Made by a program: the position numbers and the translations under genes. From contig NZ_LR134283.1 of NCBI RefSeq assembly GCF_900636475.1, positions 310,001 to 374,000 of the forward strand: a stretch of DNA of 64,000 nucleotides, in the 5' to 3' direction. The DNA is from Streptococcus anginosus. GTDB lineage: Bacteria > Bacillota > Bacilli > Lactobacillales > Streptococcaceae. Below, in pieces: positions 28,370 through 36,164 of the stretch. The notes under the pieces are model-generated. The model had not been told where the DNA came from. It did no database searches and saw nothing but the letters and a program-made list of their open reading frames with translations. How positions within the stretch are numbered: position 1 is the first letter of the stretch; every line of letters begins with the position of its first letter.

Positions 28370-29701
28370 CTATCTCTCCATCTCCTTACCCATATAAATT
28401 CCATAATTTTTTCGTATCTTGTAAAGCTCGTCCATAGTAGATTTTGAGGAAGAATACTCTTGCATTAGGGTATTCTTTTTTTCTTGTAATTTATCAAGCT
28501 CAGCTAAAATATCCTTTGAATTTGGGAGCTTGGAATAGGATTTTTTTAGTTCTGAAAGGGCATTTTCATATAGGGTAATCTGAGCTTTGTACTCTTCAAA
28601 AAATGACTTATCAGACGAATTTGCCTTATATTCCTTGTAGTATGCCCTGTATTTTTTAACGGTATTAACTTGTTCCATAGTGGCAGAAAGCAACAGCATT
28701 TCCTTATCAATAACCTTGATTTTATCCTGTAAATTTTGCCTTTCGTCGGCTGCTTTTTGGATGTACTCATCAAGTTGCTTAACGGATTTAATACCTTGTT
28801 CTCTGAGGAAGATAACAGACTCAGCCATTGTATGAAGGTTATGTTTGGTTGCCCAATATTCATAGCCTTTGCTTTCTTTTACTTTAACATTTGTGTTCAT
28901 ATCAATAACATTGCCAATGCGTTTTTTGACGGCAGGGGTTTTAATAGACGATATTTCTGCAATGTGTTCTTTTAACCTTTCTTCAGTATAATCTTCTCCG
29001 ATTGTTTTAGATCTTGTAAATCTCGGCTTATCTTTCGGTTTAAAAGCAATGTGTTTGCCATACTTAATTTCATAGCCAAGATCAGCCATTGTCTTTATAA
29101 AATCGTCCCAATCCTTAGACTGTTTAATCATTCTATCAATGTCAAATTGAAGCTTACTTTTCCAAGAAGTGCCATGTTTTGCCTGTTCGTTTTCATACCA
29201 AGATTTACCGTTAATCATATATTTTTTCTTATAGCTTTCGTAAAACTCGTCAATGACAGATAGGTTATTTTCTTTGCATAACTTATCGCTCTGATAACGG
29301 ATTCTATGATAGCTTTTCTTGTTAGACTGGTAGCACCTACCTGTTACCATATTTACATTATTAAAGATGATGTGATTGTGGATATGTCCCTTATCTATGT
29401 GAGTAGATAAGACAAATTCGTACTCATCTTTGAGTATCTTTTTACACAGCTCCATACCAATCTGGTGATCCAATTCAGGACTTGTTTCTCCCGGTAAAAA
29501 TGATTGAATGAGATGTCGTGAAAGAACGGTTCCTTTTGTTCCTGCGTCATTTCGTGTCCTTAAAAATTGTGTATGAGCAGTTGATTCGTGGCATTTATGA
29601 GTGCTTACTAATAGCTGCTCGTCTGTTTTATCTCCATTTACAATGTAGTCAATGGCAAGATTAAGCGTTGATTTTATTGGGTGTATTTTTGTAATAGCCA
29701 T
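28370..29701 (-). CDS. mobA: MobA-type conjugative relaxase
   Basis: The 443-residue relaxase nicks oriT and pilots the strand to the recipient. The N-terminal 200 residues carry the relaxase fold: Tyr19 in LAIDYIVNG is a candidate nucleophile, and THIDKGHIHNHIIFNNVN at about 100-117 is the metal-binding three-His motif. The C-terminal half is coiled coil (DKIKVIDKEMLLLSATMEQV). It reads leftward, follows mobC with only two bases between, and converges on herA. Confidence 0.9.
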   Translation of the reverse strand: MAITKIHPIKSTLNLAIDYIVNGDKTDEQLLVSTHKCHESTAHTQFLRTRNDAGTKGTVLSRHLIQSFLPGETSPELDHQIGMELCKKILKDEYEFVLSTHIDKGHIHNHIIFNNVNMVTGRCYQSNKKSYHRIRYQSDKLCKENNLSVIDEFYESYKKKYMINGKSWYENEQAKHGTSWKSKLQFDIDRMIKQSKDWDDFIKTMADLGYEIKYGKHIAFKPKDKPRFTRSKTIGEDYTEERLKEHIAEISSIKTPAVKKRIGNVIDMNTNVKVKESKGYEYWATKHNLHTMAESVIFLREQGIKSVKQLDEYIQKAADERQNLQDKIKVIDKEMLLLSATMEQVNTVKKYRAYYKEYKANSSDKSFFEEYKAQITLYENALSELKKSYSKLPNSKDILAELDKLQEKKNTLMQEYSSSKSTMDELYKIRKNYGIYMGKEMER

Positions 29702-29703
29702 TA

Positions 29704-30060
29704 TTATTCACCTCCCGTTTCAGATGTTCTTTTCAGAAGTAGTGAATGAATTTGCCACAGCTCTTTTGAGAAATGTTCAATCTCTTTTTTTATATCACTG
29801 ATGTCCTCTTTGTAGATTACGCCTGTCGAATTTACTCGCTTTGCAATCTGATTGATGTTGTTTGTTGCATTGGAAAGTAAGCCTTGTAAATCCCGGAAAG
29901 GCTCTAAATCTACCTGATAAATCTCCTTTTCCAAAACGCATTTGCGAATAAAATGGCTCATATTTCTACACTTTGAAAGTTTTCTTTTCTCTTCAAAAAG
30001 AGCCTTTTCTTCTTCAGTTAGTTTAATTTCAAGTCTTTCGTTTCGTATTCTATTTGCCAT
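29704..30060 (-). CDS. mobC: MobC-type relaxosome accessory protein
   Basis: The 118-residue protein has an N-terminal ribbon-helix-helix-like part (ERLEIKLTEEEKALFEEKRK) and the MobC signature (FIRKCVLEKEIYQVDLEPFR, then NATNNINQIAKRVNSTG). MobC binds near oriT and helps the relaxase open DNA. Its AAAGGAGGAAAT ribosome site lies on the minus strand just right of 30060. The upstream leader contains the presumptive oriT and a terminator hairpin, so expression may be limited by attenuation. Confidence 0.85.
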   Translation of the reverse strand: MANRIRNERLEIKLTEEEKALFEEKRKLSKCRNMSHFIRKCVLEKEIYQVDLEPFRDLQGLLSNATNNINQIAKRVNSTGVIYKEDISDIKKEIEHFSKELWQIHSLLLKRTSETGGE

Positions 30061-30093
30061 AGGTATTTCCTCCTTTAGGTGTATTTCGGGGTC

Positions 30094-30109
30094 TTAGGGT
30101 TCTCCCTAA
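30094..30109. repeat. small palindrome in the mobC leader
   Basis: TTAGGG (30094-30099) and CCCTAA (30104-30109) are perfect inverted 6-mers around TTCT. It lies 34 bases before the mobC start, where a MobC or regulator site is plausible. Confidence 0.45.
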
Positions 30110-30132
30110 CAAGCTAAAAATTGATAAAAAAA

Positions 30133-30157
30133 GAAGCAGATCCCAAAGGGCTGCTTC
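30133..30157 (-). terminator. terminator/attenuator between the mobC promoter and mobC
   Basis: GAAGCAG (30133-30139) pairs with CTGCTTC (30151-30157), with an inner CCC/GGG. Read leftward it is followed by TTTTTTT (30126-30132), a full rho-independent terminator. It lies between the minus-strand promoter (30254-30282) and mobC (30060), with no minus-strand gene upstream, so it acts within the mobC leader. Confidence 0.7.
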
Positions 30158-30169
30158 GTCAATTTTTCC

Positions 30170-30226
30170 GTAAGTGTCCGTACACTTACTGTGCTTGCTA
30201 CAAAAGAATGAATTAGATAGCAAGCA
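30170..30226. other. candidate oriT with nic-like palindrome
   Basis: GTAAGTGT (30170-30177) and ACACTTAC (30182-30189) are perfect inverted 8-mers around CCGT. TGCTTGCTA (30192-30200) and TAGCAAGCA (30218-30226) are perfect inverted 9-mers. GTAAGTG resembles the nic-side core of RSF1010/pC221-like origins (TAAGTGCGCCCT). The location directly upstream of mobC-mobA is where oriT is expected. Confidence 0.5.
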
Positions 30227-30253
30227 TTAAGCTAATTTAAAATCTATGATTTA

Positions 30254-30282
30254 ATTATACCAGATAAGAGTGATAATGTCAG
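30254..30282 (-). promoter_or_regulatory. mobC-mobA promoter
   Basis: On the minus strand, CTGACA (30277-30282), 17 bases, then TGG-TATAAT (30254-30259) is a near-consensus promoter with an extended -10. The leader to mobC is about 185 bases. Confidence 0.7.
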
Positions 30283-30355
30283 CATAAAAAATTTTAGAGT
30301 TGCAAAAGAAAAGTAATCATTTTTAAACATGATCGCTCCTACTGATTTTTAAATA

Positions 30356-30411
30356 TTGAACTTATACAACTGTTATGTTATAATAGAAACAGATAGAACA
30401 GAAATAACAGT
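30356..30411 (+). promoter_or_regulatory. promoter and inverted-repeat operator of the GntR-ABC operon
   Basis: TTGAAC (30356-30361), 17 bases, TATAAT (30379-30384). ACTGTTAT (30369-30376) and ATAACAGT (30404-30411) are perfect inverted 8-mers that bracket the -10 and the start point, probably for the GntR product of the first gene. Confidence 0.75.
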
Positions 30412-30426
30412 CGGAGGATATGGAAG

Positions 30427-30807
30427 ATGAATATACAGATTAATAATTCAAGTGATGATCCGATTTATTTGCAGATAAAAAATCAAATAAAGGCACAGAT
30501 TATTTCGGGAGAATTAAAGGTTGGGGAGCAATTGCCATCCATTAGATTTTTAGCTAAAGAACTTCGAGTGAGTATGATTACTGCTAAAAGAGCTTTTGAT
30601 GAACTGGAACTTGATGGTTTCATTAATTCAGTGCAAGGAAAAGGTAATTTTGTTGCGGCTCAGAATAGAGAACTTATTCGTGAAGAATATTTAAAGCGAA
30701 TTGAATCAAAGCTGCAAGAGGTTGTTGAGCTTTCGGAAATTGCAGGTGTATCCAATGATGAATTGGTACAGATGCTTAAGAGTTATGTGGAGGGGAAATA
30801 TGAGTAA
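30427..30807 (+). CDS. GntR regulator, YtrA subfamily
   Basis: The 126-residue protein has the short YtrA-type layout: a GntR winged helix (DPIYLQIKNQIKAQIISGEL, then KVGEQLPSIRFLAKELRVS) and a 40-residue helical tail without a ligand domain. Such regulators repress adjacent ABC transporter genes. It has GGAGG upstream, overlaps the ABC ATPase gene by 8 bases, and its promoter carries a perfect inverted repeat. Confidence 0.85.
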   Translation: MNIQINNSSDDPIYLQIKNQIKAQIISGELKVGEQLPSIRFLAKELRVSMITAKRAFDELELDGFINSVQGKGNFVAAQNRELIREEYLKRIESKLQEVVELSEIAGVSNDELVQMLKSYVEGKYE

Positions 30808-31648
30808 TTATGCTATTGAAATTAAAAACTTGGTTAAAAAGTTTGATGGCTTTACATTAGGGCCGATAGATTTGTCTATTCCTAAAGGGACTATCGTCGG
30901 ATACATTGGTCAAAACGGAGCAGGTAAAAGTACAACAATAAAATTGTTATTAGGATTGCTTAAAATAGATTCAGGAGAAATTAAAATTTTAGGTTGTGAT
31001 AATCCTAACAGTATTGAGTTGAAAGATAAACTTGGAGTCGTGTTCGATGAGTTATTAGTGCCGGAAGAGATGACACTTGTTGATTTGGAAAAATTTTGTT
31101 CAAGGGTCTATTCAAAGTGGGATAGAGAATTGTTCTATCAATTAAAAAAGAAATTTAATTTATCTGAAAAACAGACTATTAAAAATTATTCTCGTGGAAT
31201 GAGAATGAAATTATCTATGGCAGTAGCTTTATCTCATAATGCTGAAATTCTTATATTGGATGAAGCTACAAGTGGATTGGATCCAATTGTAAGGGAGGAA
31301 ATTTTAGATTTGCTTCTTGACTTTATGCAAGAAGAAAATCACACAATTCTAATCTCTTCACATATTCTATCGGATTTAGAGAAGGTGGCAGACTATATCG
31401 CTTTTATCAATGATGGTAAGGTTCTTTTTGTGGAAACAAAGGATGGACTAAAGGAAAACTATGGTATCTGTACTTTATCTAATGAAGAAGTTAAAAATCT
31501 TGATGAAGAAGCCATTATTGGAAGAAGGGTACACTCATTTGGACAAGAGCTGCTTGTTAAAAGAAATCTTATTCCGGATGGAATAACATTACAAAAACCG
31601 TCTATCGAAGATATTATGATTTATTTTGTGAAAGGAGATAAAAGGTAA
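30800..31648 (+). CDS. ABC transporter ATP-binding protein
   Basis: The 282-residue ATPase has Walker A YIGQNGAGKSTT, signature NYSRGMRMKLSMAVALSHN (SRGM in place of LSGGQ, as in YtrB/EcsA-type exporters) and Walker B ILILDEATSGLDP. ATG 30800 behind GAGGGG is the real start; an in-frame start at 30701 would lie inside the GntR gene. It powers the membrane protein that follows (one-base overlap). Peptide, antibiotic or envelope-stress export is likely; the substrate is unknown. Confidence 0.85.
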   Translation: MSNYAIEIKNLVKKFDGFTLGPIDLSIPKGTIVGYIGQNGAGKSTTIKLLLGLLKIDSGEIKILGCDNPNSIELKDKLGVVFDELLVPEEMTLVDLEKFCSRVYSKWDRELFYQLKKKFNLSEKQTIKNYSRGMRMKLSMAVALSHNAEILILDEATSGLDPIVREEILDLLLDFMQEENHTILISSHILSDLEKVADYIAFINDGKVLFVETKDGLKENYGICTLSNEEVKNLDEEAIIGRRVHSFGQELLVKRNLIPDGITLQKPSIEDIMIYFVKGDKR

Positions 31649-32277
31649 TGACTGCATTGATATTAAAAGATATAGCTACTTTAAAAAAGACGCTGCTATT
31701 GACGATTACTATTTGTATTGCACTCGCTGTGTATGGGATATATGAAAATGCGATTTTTATGATTCCACTTATATGTGCAATGATACCGTTAATTTTAACT
31801 GCTATCGCTTTTGGCTATGATACGAAATCGAAGTTTGAACAATTCGCCTTTTCGATGCCTATTAAAAAGAGCAGCTTTGTATTAAGTAAATTGTTTTTTG
31901 CGTTTGTATTTGGGTTAGTCGGTTCAGTATGTTTATTTGTTCTATTTATAGTTAAAAATGAGATGTCGATAGATAACATCGTATTTATCTCACTGATTAC
32001 ATTAGTTGCAAGTGTTTTAATGTCAGCTATTCAACTACCGTTTATCCTAAAATATGGTGCTGAAAAGGGCAGGCTGATTATGGTGATAACCTACTTTGCA
32101 ATATTTGCTCTATCCACTTTTTTAAAAGAAAAATCAGATTTACTTGCGAATATGGTGGAGCTTTTCAGTAAGTATTCAATGGTAATGATTTTTATTGGAA
32201 TAGTCTTGGTAGGACTTGTTACTATAGGGATTGCCATAAAAATATCTATTTCAATTATGGATAAAAAAGAATATTAG
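31648..32277 (+). CDS. ABC-2 type permease
   Basis: The 209-residue protein has six hydrophobic segments (for example TLLLTITICIALAVYGIY, LIMVITYFAIFALSTFL and MIFIGIVLVGLVTIGIAI). It starts at the stop of the ATPase gene (ATG overlapping TAATG), so the pair forms one transporter. It resembles the ABC-2 permeases that accompany YtrA-type GntR regulators. Confidence 0.8.
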   Translation: MTALILKDIATLKKTLLLTITICIALAVYGIYENAIFMIPLICAMIPLILTAIAFGYDTKSKFEQFAFSMPIKKSSFVLSKLFFAFVFGLVGSVCLFVLFIVKNEMSIDNIVFISLITLVASVLMSAIQLPFILKYGAEKGRLIMVITYFAIFALSTFLKEKSDLLANMVELFSKYSMVMIFIGIVLVGLVTIGIAIKISISIMDKKEY

Positions 32278-32498
32278 AGAAAATTAGGATGGATTACAAA
32301 AGAATTTAGCAGGAGTGAATCATAAAAGATATAAGGAGTGGATGGGAAAATGCAAAAAAACATTTATTGCATTATAAAGATTGATAAGATTATGAATAAC
32401 CCTTTTTCTTATATTGCATTCTACAATATCTCATCCTTATGCATATTCCGTTGAACAATTAAAAATATTTCTTAGAAGAAAGTATTTCTTTCATTTTA

Positions 32499-32539
32499 GA
32501 GGACTTCTTATGTTTAGATGCAGGAGTCCTCCTTTTTTT
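32499..32539 (+). terminator. terminator upstream of the sigma-like gene
   Basis: GAGGACT (32499-32505) pairs with AGTCCTC (32525-32531) and is followed by CTTTTTTT. Between the permease stop and this hairpin (32278-32498) I see only short AT-rich ORFs of 11 and 34 codons, without support. Confidence 0.65.
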
Positions 32540-32579
32540 GCCTGAAAACAAGCAGACAAAAAAGAATGGAGGAAACTTT

Positions 32580-32990
32580 ATGGCAAAAGAGTATTACCTT
32601 TATGTCAGAGGACAAAAGGTGAAAGTCAGTGAAGATATTTATAAAGTCTACTGGCAGGAAAAAGAACACGAAAAGTATTTAGAGCAGGTGGACAAGAAAA
32701 ACCACTTGCTCTTTTTTTCATCATTGGATCATGACGGACACTTTGTAGATAATATTGTTGATGAAAGTGTTGATGTAGAAAAGATTGTTGAAACACAGAT
32801 GATGATTGAAGCAGTCAGAAATGCTATATCAAGGCTTAATGCAGAAGAAAGAGATATTATTGAACGTTTGTATTTTAATGATGAAACTGTTCGTTCAGTA
32901 GCAAAGCTCAAAAGTATTACACATCCAGCTTTAATCAAAAGAAGAAACAAAATTCTTGAAAAGCTGAAAAAATTTATCGAAGAACTTTAA
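32580..32990 (+). CDS. sigma-70 region 4-like regulator of the ICE
   Basis: The 136-residue product starts at ATG 32580 behind GGAGG (an upstream start at 32538 overlaps the terminator). The N-terminus (YYLYVRGQKVKVSEDIYKVY) and the C-terminal helix-turn-helix (AISRLNAEERDIIERLYFND, then ETVRSVAKLKSITHPALIKR) match the sigma-like proteins encoded before the recombinase in Tn916/Tn1549-type elements. It lacks region 2 and so is probably an activator or specialised sigma for excision or transfer genes. Confidence 0.75.
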   Translation: MAKEYYLYVRGQKVKVSEDIYKVYWQEKEHEKYLEQVDKKNHLLFFSSLDHDGHFVDNIVDESVDVEKIVETQMMIEAVRNAISRLNAEERDIIERLYFNDETVRSVAKLKSITHPALIKRRNKILEKLKKFIEEL

Positions 32991-33004
32991 AACTTCGGTA
33001 ACCA

Positions 33005-33054
33005 AAGGGGTCAAATTTTCCTTATGTAAAGTGAAGGGGAGTTTGACCTCCTTT
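33005..33054 (+). other. stem-loop after the sigma-like gene
   Basis: AAAGGGGTCAAA (33005 onward) pairs with TTTGACCTCCTTT (33042-33054) with one bulge and a 25-base loop. No strong T run follows, so termination is uncertain; a structured RNA element is possible. Confidence 0.4.
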
Positions 33055-33055
33055 A

Positions 33056-33476
33056 CTTTCTTGAGTAAGAGATACACCTGCTTATGGCAAATAGGAAAAT
33101 GTAAAGAAAACAATCCCTTTCAAATATTGCTCTTTGACAATTGAATAGACCAAGGTAGGACTTTATCTACTTGTGGAGAATTATGACTTACGCCATGACC
33201 TTTCTGCTGAAAGTAATTTCGGTTTTATGAATACTGTGTTAACCAAGGATACAAGAAAGCGAGCGGTAAATAAGAATACATAAAAAACAGAGGTGGCAAT
33301 CTGTTCGATGATACAAGTAGTGATAATGATACTTCAATAGTTTAAGCTGCCTCGTCTGGAACAAGGGGCAGAGGTGAGATTCCTATGTAGCAGCCAATGC
33401 ACCTACCAATGTCATAAAACTTAGTAAGAAAAATAATACTTGATTATAAAGAATTTAAATCGGAGGGGGTGTATTA
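33056..33476 (+). other. gene-free, GC-richer region upstream of the recombinase genes
   Basis: These 420 bases contain no convincing ORF. They are less AT-rich than their surroundings and hold potential stems: CTGCCTC (33347-33353) with GGGGCAG (33365-33371), and AGGTG (33372-33376) with CACCT (33400-33404). They end in GGAGGGGG before a GTG start at 33477. A regulatory leader, a small RNA or recombination sites are possible. No function can be assigned. Confidence 0.4.
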
Positions 33477-33638
33477 GTGGATAATCACTGGAATGGATTG
33501 GCTGATTTGATAGCAAATCTGATTACAAAGTATGCTGGAGTTTTAGATTTAGATAATCTTCCAAATCCAACTCCAGTAAAAAATATTGAAGATAAAAATA
33601 AATTTGACATGGCAAAAACACAGATTGAGAGAAAGTAA
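33477..33638 (+). CDS. 53-residue protein upstream of the recombinase
   Basis: GTG 33477 has a strong CGGAGGGGG upstream. The product has a helical N-terminus (DNHWNGLADLIANLITKYAG), a proline hinge (LPNPTPVKN) and a charged tail. A small gene just before a large serine recombinase could be an excision factor, by position only. The recombinase promoter (33625-33653) starts within its last codons. Confidence 0.55.
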   Translation: MDNHWNGLADLIANLITKYAGVLDLDNLPNPTPVKNIEDKNKFDMAKTQIERK

Positions 33639-33653
33639 TAAAAGTGATATAAT
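33625..33653 (+). promoter_or_regulatory. promoter of the serine recombinase
   Basis: TTGAGA (33625-33630), 17 bases, TATAAT (33648-33653), 77 bases before the recombinase start codon. Confidence 0.65.
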
Positions 33654-33729
33654 ATACTTGAGATATAAGTCCAAACCATAATTGGTAAAAATATAAAGAT
33701 ATAGAAAAAAGAATATTGAGGTTAATGCT

Positions 33730-35415
33730 ATGTCAAAAGAAAAAATAAAAGTATACCTCTATACAAGAGTATCTACATCAATACAGATAGACGGTTATTC
33801 TTTAGAGGCACAAAAATCAAGAATGAAAGCTTTTGCTCTCTATAATGATTATGAGATTATTGGTGAATACGAAGATGCAGGTAAGTCTGGAAAATCTATT
33901 GAGGGAAGAATACAGTTTACTCGCATGATGGAAGATATAAAATCCGGAAAGGATGGAGTATCTTTTGTTCTTGTGTTTAAGCTATCAAGATTTGCAAGAA
34001 ATGCTGCTGATGTTTTATCAACTCTACAAACAATGCAAGATTTTGGAGTCAATTTAATTTGTGTTGAGGATGGGATTGATTCATCCAAAGATGCAGGCAA
34101 ATTGATGATTTCAGTTTTATCAGCTGTGGCTGAAATTGAAAGAGAAAACATTCGTGTTCAAACAATGGAAGGTCGCATTCAAAAGGCAAGAGAGGGAAAA
34201 TGGAACGGAGGGTTTGCCCCGTATGGGTATCAGCTTGTCGATGGAAAACTGTTTATCAATGAAGAAGAAGCTGTAGCTATAAGAACTATTTTCGATCAAT
34301 ATGTTAACACAACCATTGGAGCAAATGGACTTTCTAAATACCTAGAAAATCATGGAATAAGAAAAATTCCAAGACAGAATGGGAAAAATCCATTATTTGA
34401 TGCGGGTCTTATAAGAAAGATATTAAAGAATCCGGTATATAACGGGAAGATAGCCTTTGGAAGAAGAACTTTAGAAAAAGTTCATGGTACAAGAAATGAA
34501 TATAAGCAAGTTGAACAAGATGAATATTTAATAGCTGAAGGTATTCATGAAGCTATAATTTCTGATGAGCTATGGCAAGCAGCTCAAGTTAAGTTAAAAT
34601 CTCAAGCAAAGAAATATGAGCATGTGAATAAAGGGAAAGATACACGCACACATCTGCTTTCAGGAATTGTAAAATGTCCAATATGTGGAGTGGGAATGTT
34701 TGGAAACAAGTGTATTAAGAAAAAGAAAGATGGTACAAAGTATAAAGATTTTTATTACTATGGCTGTAAACATAGGCATATGATAAGAGGTCATAAATGT
34801 ACTTACAATAAACAAATCAGAGAAGAATTGTTAGATGATGCAGTTGCTGAGGTAATTATAAAGATAGTAAGCAATCCCAAATTTGCTTCTATGATGCAAG
34901 AAAAAATTAACATGAAGGTAGATACCTCTGAAATAGAAAAAGAGATAGATAATTACCAGAAAGAATTGAGGAAGAGCCATTCTACGAAATTTAAGCTAAT
35001 TGAGGAAATAGATAATTTAGATGCTGATGATAAGCACTACAAACGAAGAAAACAGGACTTAGACGATAGACTTTATCGTATGTATGATAAGATTGAAGAC
35101 TTAGAATCATTGTTAATTGATGCGAAAGCAAAGAAACAAACTATTGAAGCTGAGAAACTTACAGGAGATAACATATATAAGATTTTGATCTATTTTGATA
35201 AACTTTACAAGGTAATGAATGATGTAGAGCGTAGACAGTTAATTACAGCTTTGATTTCTGAAATTCAAATTTACGAAGAAAAGCAACCGAATGGGCAATG
35301 GCTAAAATCAATTACTTTTAAACTTCCTATCATCGATGGAGATTTAAATATAGGTTTGGACAATGATGAGCATGTTGAGTGTGTTGCTCTGCTAGTCAAG
35401 GAAGATATAAAATAG
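33730..35415 (+). CDS. large serine recombinase (TndX/TnpX type integrase of the ICE)
   Basis: The 561-residue protein catalyses excision and integration. The resolvase domain begins KVYLYTRVSTSIQIDGYSLE with the nucleophilic Ser in RVST, and contains VFKLSRFARNAADVL and AEIERENIRVQTMEGR. Next come the recombinase domain (KWNGGFAPYGYQLVDGKLF), a zinc ribbon with four Cys (KCPICGVGM, YYGCKHRHMIRGHKC) and a C-terminal coiled coil (about 400-480). It is the last clear ICE gene and lies nearest the chromosome, as usual for the element end. Confidence 0.9.
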   Translation: MSKEKIKVYLYTRVSTSIQIDGYSLEAQKSRMKAFALYNDYEIIGEYEDAGKSGKSIEGRIQFTRMMEDIKSGKDGVSFVLVFKLSRFARNAADVLSTLQTMQDFGVNLICVEDGIDSSKDAGKLMISVLSAVAEIERENIRVQTMEGRIQKAREGKWNGGFAPYGYQLVDGKLFINEEEAVAIRTIFDQYVNTTIGANGLSKYLENHGIRKIPRQNGKNPLFDAGLIRKILKNPVYNGKIAFGRRTLEKVHGTRNEYKQVEQDEYLIAEGIHEAIISDELWQAAQVKLKSQAKKYEHVNKGKDTRTHLLSGIVKCPICGVGMFGNKCIKKKKDGTKYKDFYYYGCKHRHMIRGHKCTYNKQIREELLDDAVAEVIIKIVSNPKFASMMQEKINMKVDTSEIEKEIDNYQKELRKSHSTKFKLIEEIDNLDADDKHYKRRKQDLDDRLYRMYDKIEDLESLLIDAKAKKQTIEAEKLTGDNIYKILIYFDKLYKVMNDVERRQLITALISEIQIYEEKQPNGQWLKSITFKLPIIDGDLNIGLDNDEHVECVALLVKEDIK

Positions 35416-35497
35416 TTAGGAGAAAGGTTATAAAAAAGGTTATCTAGAATAAATAAAGTGGTAATTAGAGCGTAATAGTAAAAATGTGGAGGAGAAT

Positions 35498-36133
35498 ATG
35501 GAAAAGAGTACAGAAACTATTGAAGCTATTTTAGAGGCATATCAACAAGCTGATGATGATGCAACAGAAATTTTATCTTATATTAATTCTATTTCTAAAC
35601 CAGTGGAACTAAAAGAATCATCCTTACCCTCATTGGTTAAAAATCTCGAAAATAAGGAATCAGATGTTACAAAAAAATATATGAGTTATGCATCCATAGT
35701 CGGGAGAACGGTCGCAGCAGCAGTAGGAACTTCGGTTACCACAGGAATGTTTTCCAGCGGGCTAGCTACTGGAGGGACAATGGCAGTTGGCGGACTGGGA
35801 TTAGGAATGATTACTGGATTAAATATTTTATCTATTCCAGCATTGGCATTGCCACTCGCATTAAAAATGTTAAGGAATGCAAAAGTAAAAAGATATCAAA
35901 AAGATAACCAAGAATCAATGAGGCAAAAGAAGAAACTTGAAGAAGGAAAAAAGAAACTTACCATTTGGATTTCTAATTTACAACAGCGTGTAACAGAATT
36001 AGATGAAATAATGCATAAAGATATGAGTAATAAATTCACTGAATACAAAGAAAAAACAAAGAAATTTGCACAAGATATTTCAATACAGATTGATGATTTT
36101 CTTAATGTAGATGTAAATAAGAGAATTCTGTAA
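35498..36133 (+). CDS. unknown membrane protein next to the ICE end
   Basis: The 211-residue product starts at ATG 35498 behind GGAGGAG. A charged helical N-terminus (1-60) is followed by a glycine-rich hydrophobic region (about 66-123; VAAAVGTSVTTGMFSSGL, TMAVGGLGLGMITGLNIL, IPALALPLALKML) that could form two or three membrane segments, then a lysine-rich coiled coil (about 125-200). No family is recognised. It lies 31 bases before a decayed gene and probably worked with it. It could be ICE cargo or an older chromosomal accessory gene. Confidence 0.6.
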   Translation: MEKSTETIEAILEAYQQADDDATEILSYINSISKPVELKESSLPSLVKNLENKESDVTKKYMSYASIVGRTVAAAVGTSVTTGMFSSGLATGGTMAVGGLGLGMITGLNILSIPALALPLALKMLRNAKVKRYQKDNQESMRQKKKLEEGKKKLTIWISNLQQRVTELDEIMHKDMSNKFTEYKEKTKKFAQDISIQIDDFLNVDVNKRIL

Positions 36134-36164
36134 TCAATAAGGCCTTGAATGAGGAGACATAAAT

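Larger units (their letters stand above)
1264..35415. mobile_element. Tn1549-like integrative conjugative element, left part interrupted
   Basis: A contiguous set of conjugation genes (VirD4, ssb, Maff2, TrbL/VirB6-like, PrgI, VirB4, CHAP peptidase, DUF4315, DUF4366, TopB, giant helicase, MobA, MobC, sigma-like factor, serine recombinase) follows the order known for Tn1549-type ICEs. The transfer genes point right, the relaxase genes left, and the recombinase gene closes the element. The left edge is where virD4 homology starts. The right edge is uncertain: it may be just after the recombinase stop at 35415 or as far as about 37.8 kb, because accessory genes and fragments lie there. No att repeats could be identified because the other end is outside the window. 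Confidence 0.85.

Noticed and set aside
32342..32454. 11- and 34-codon ORFs after the ABC permease
   Set aside because: AAGGAG is present upstream, but the sequences are AT-rich, overlap each other and lack any protein pattern.
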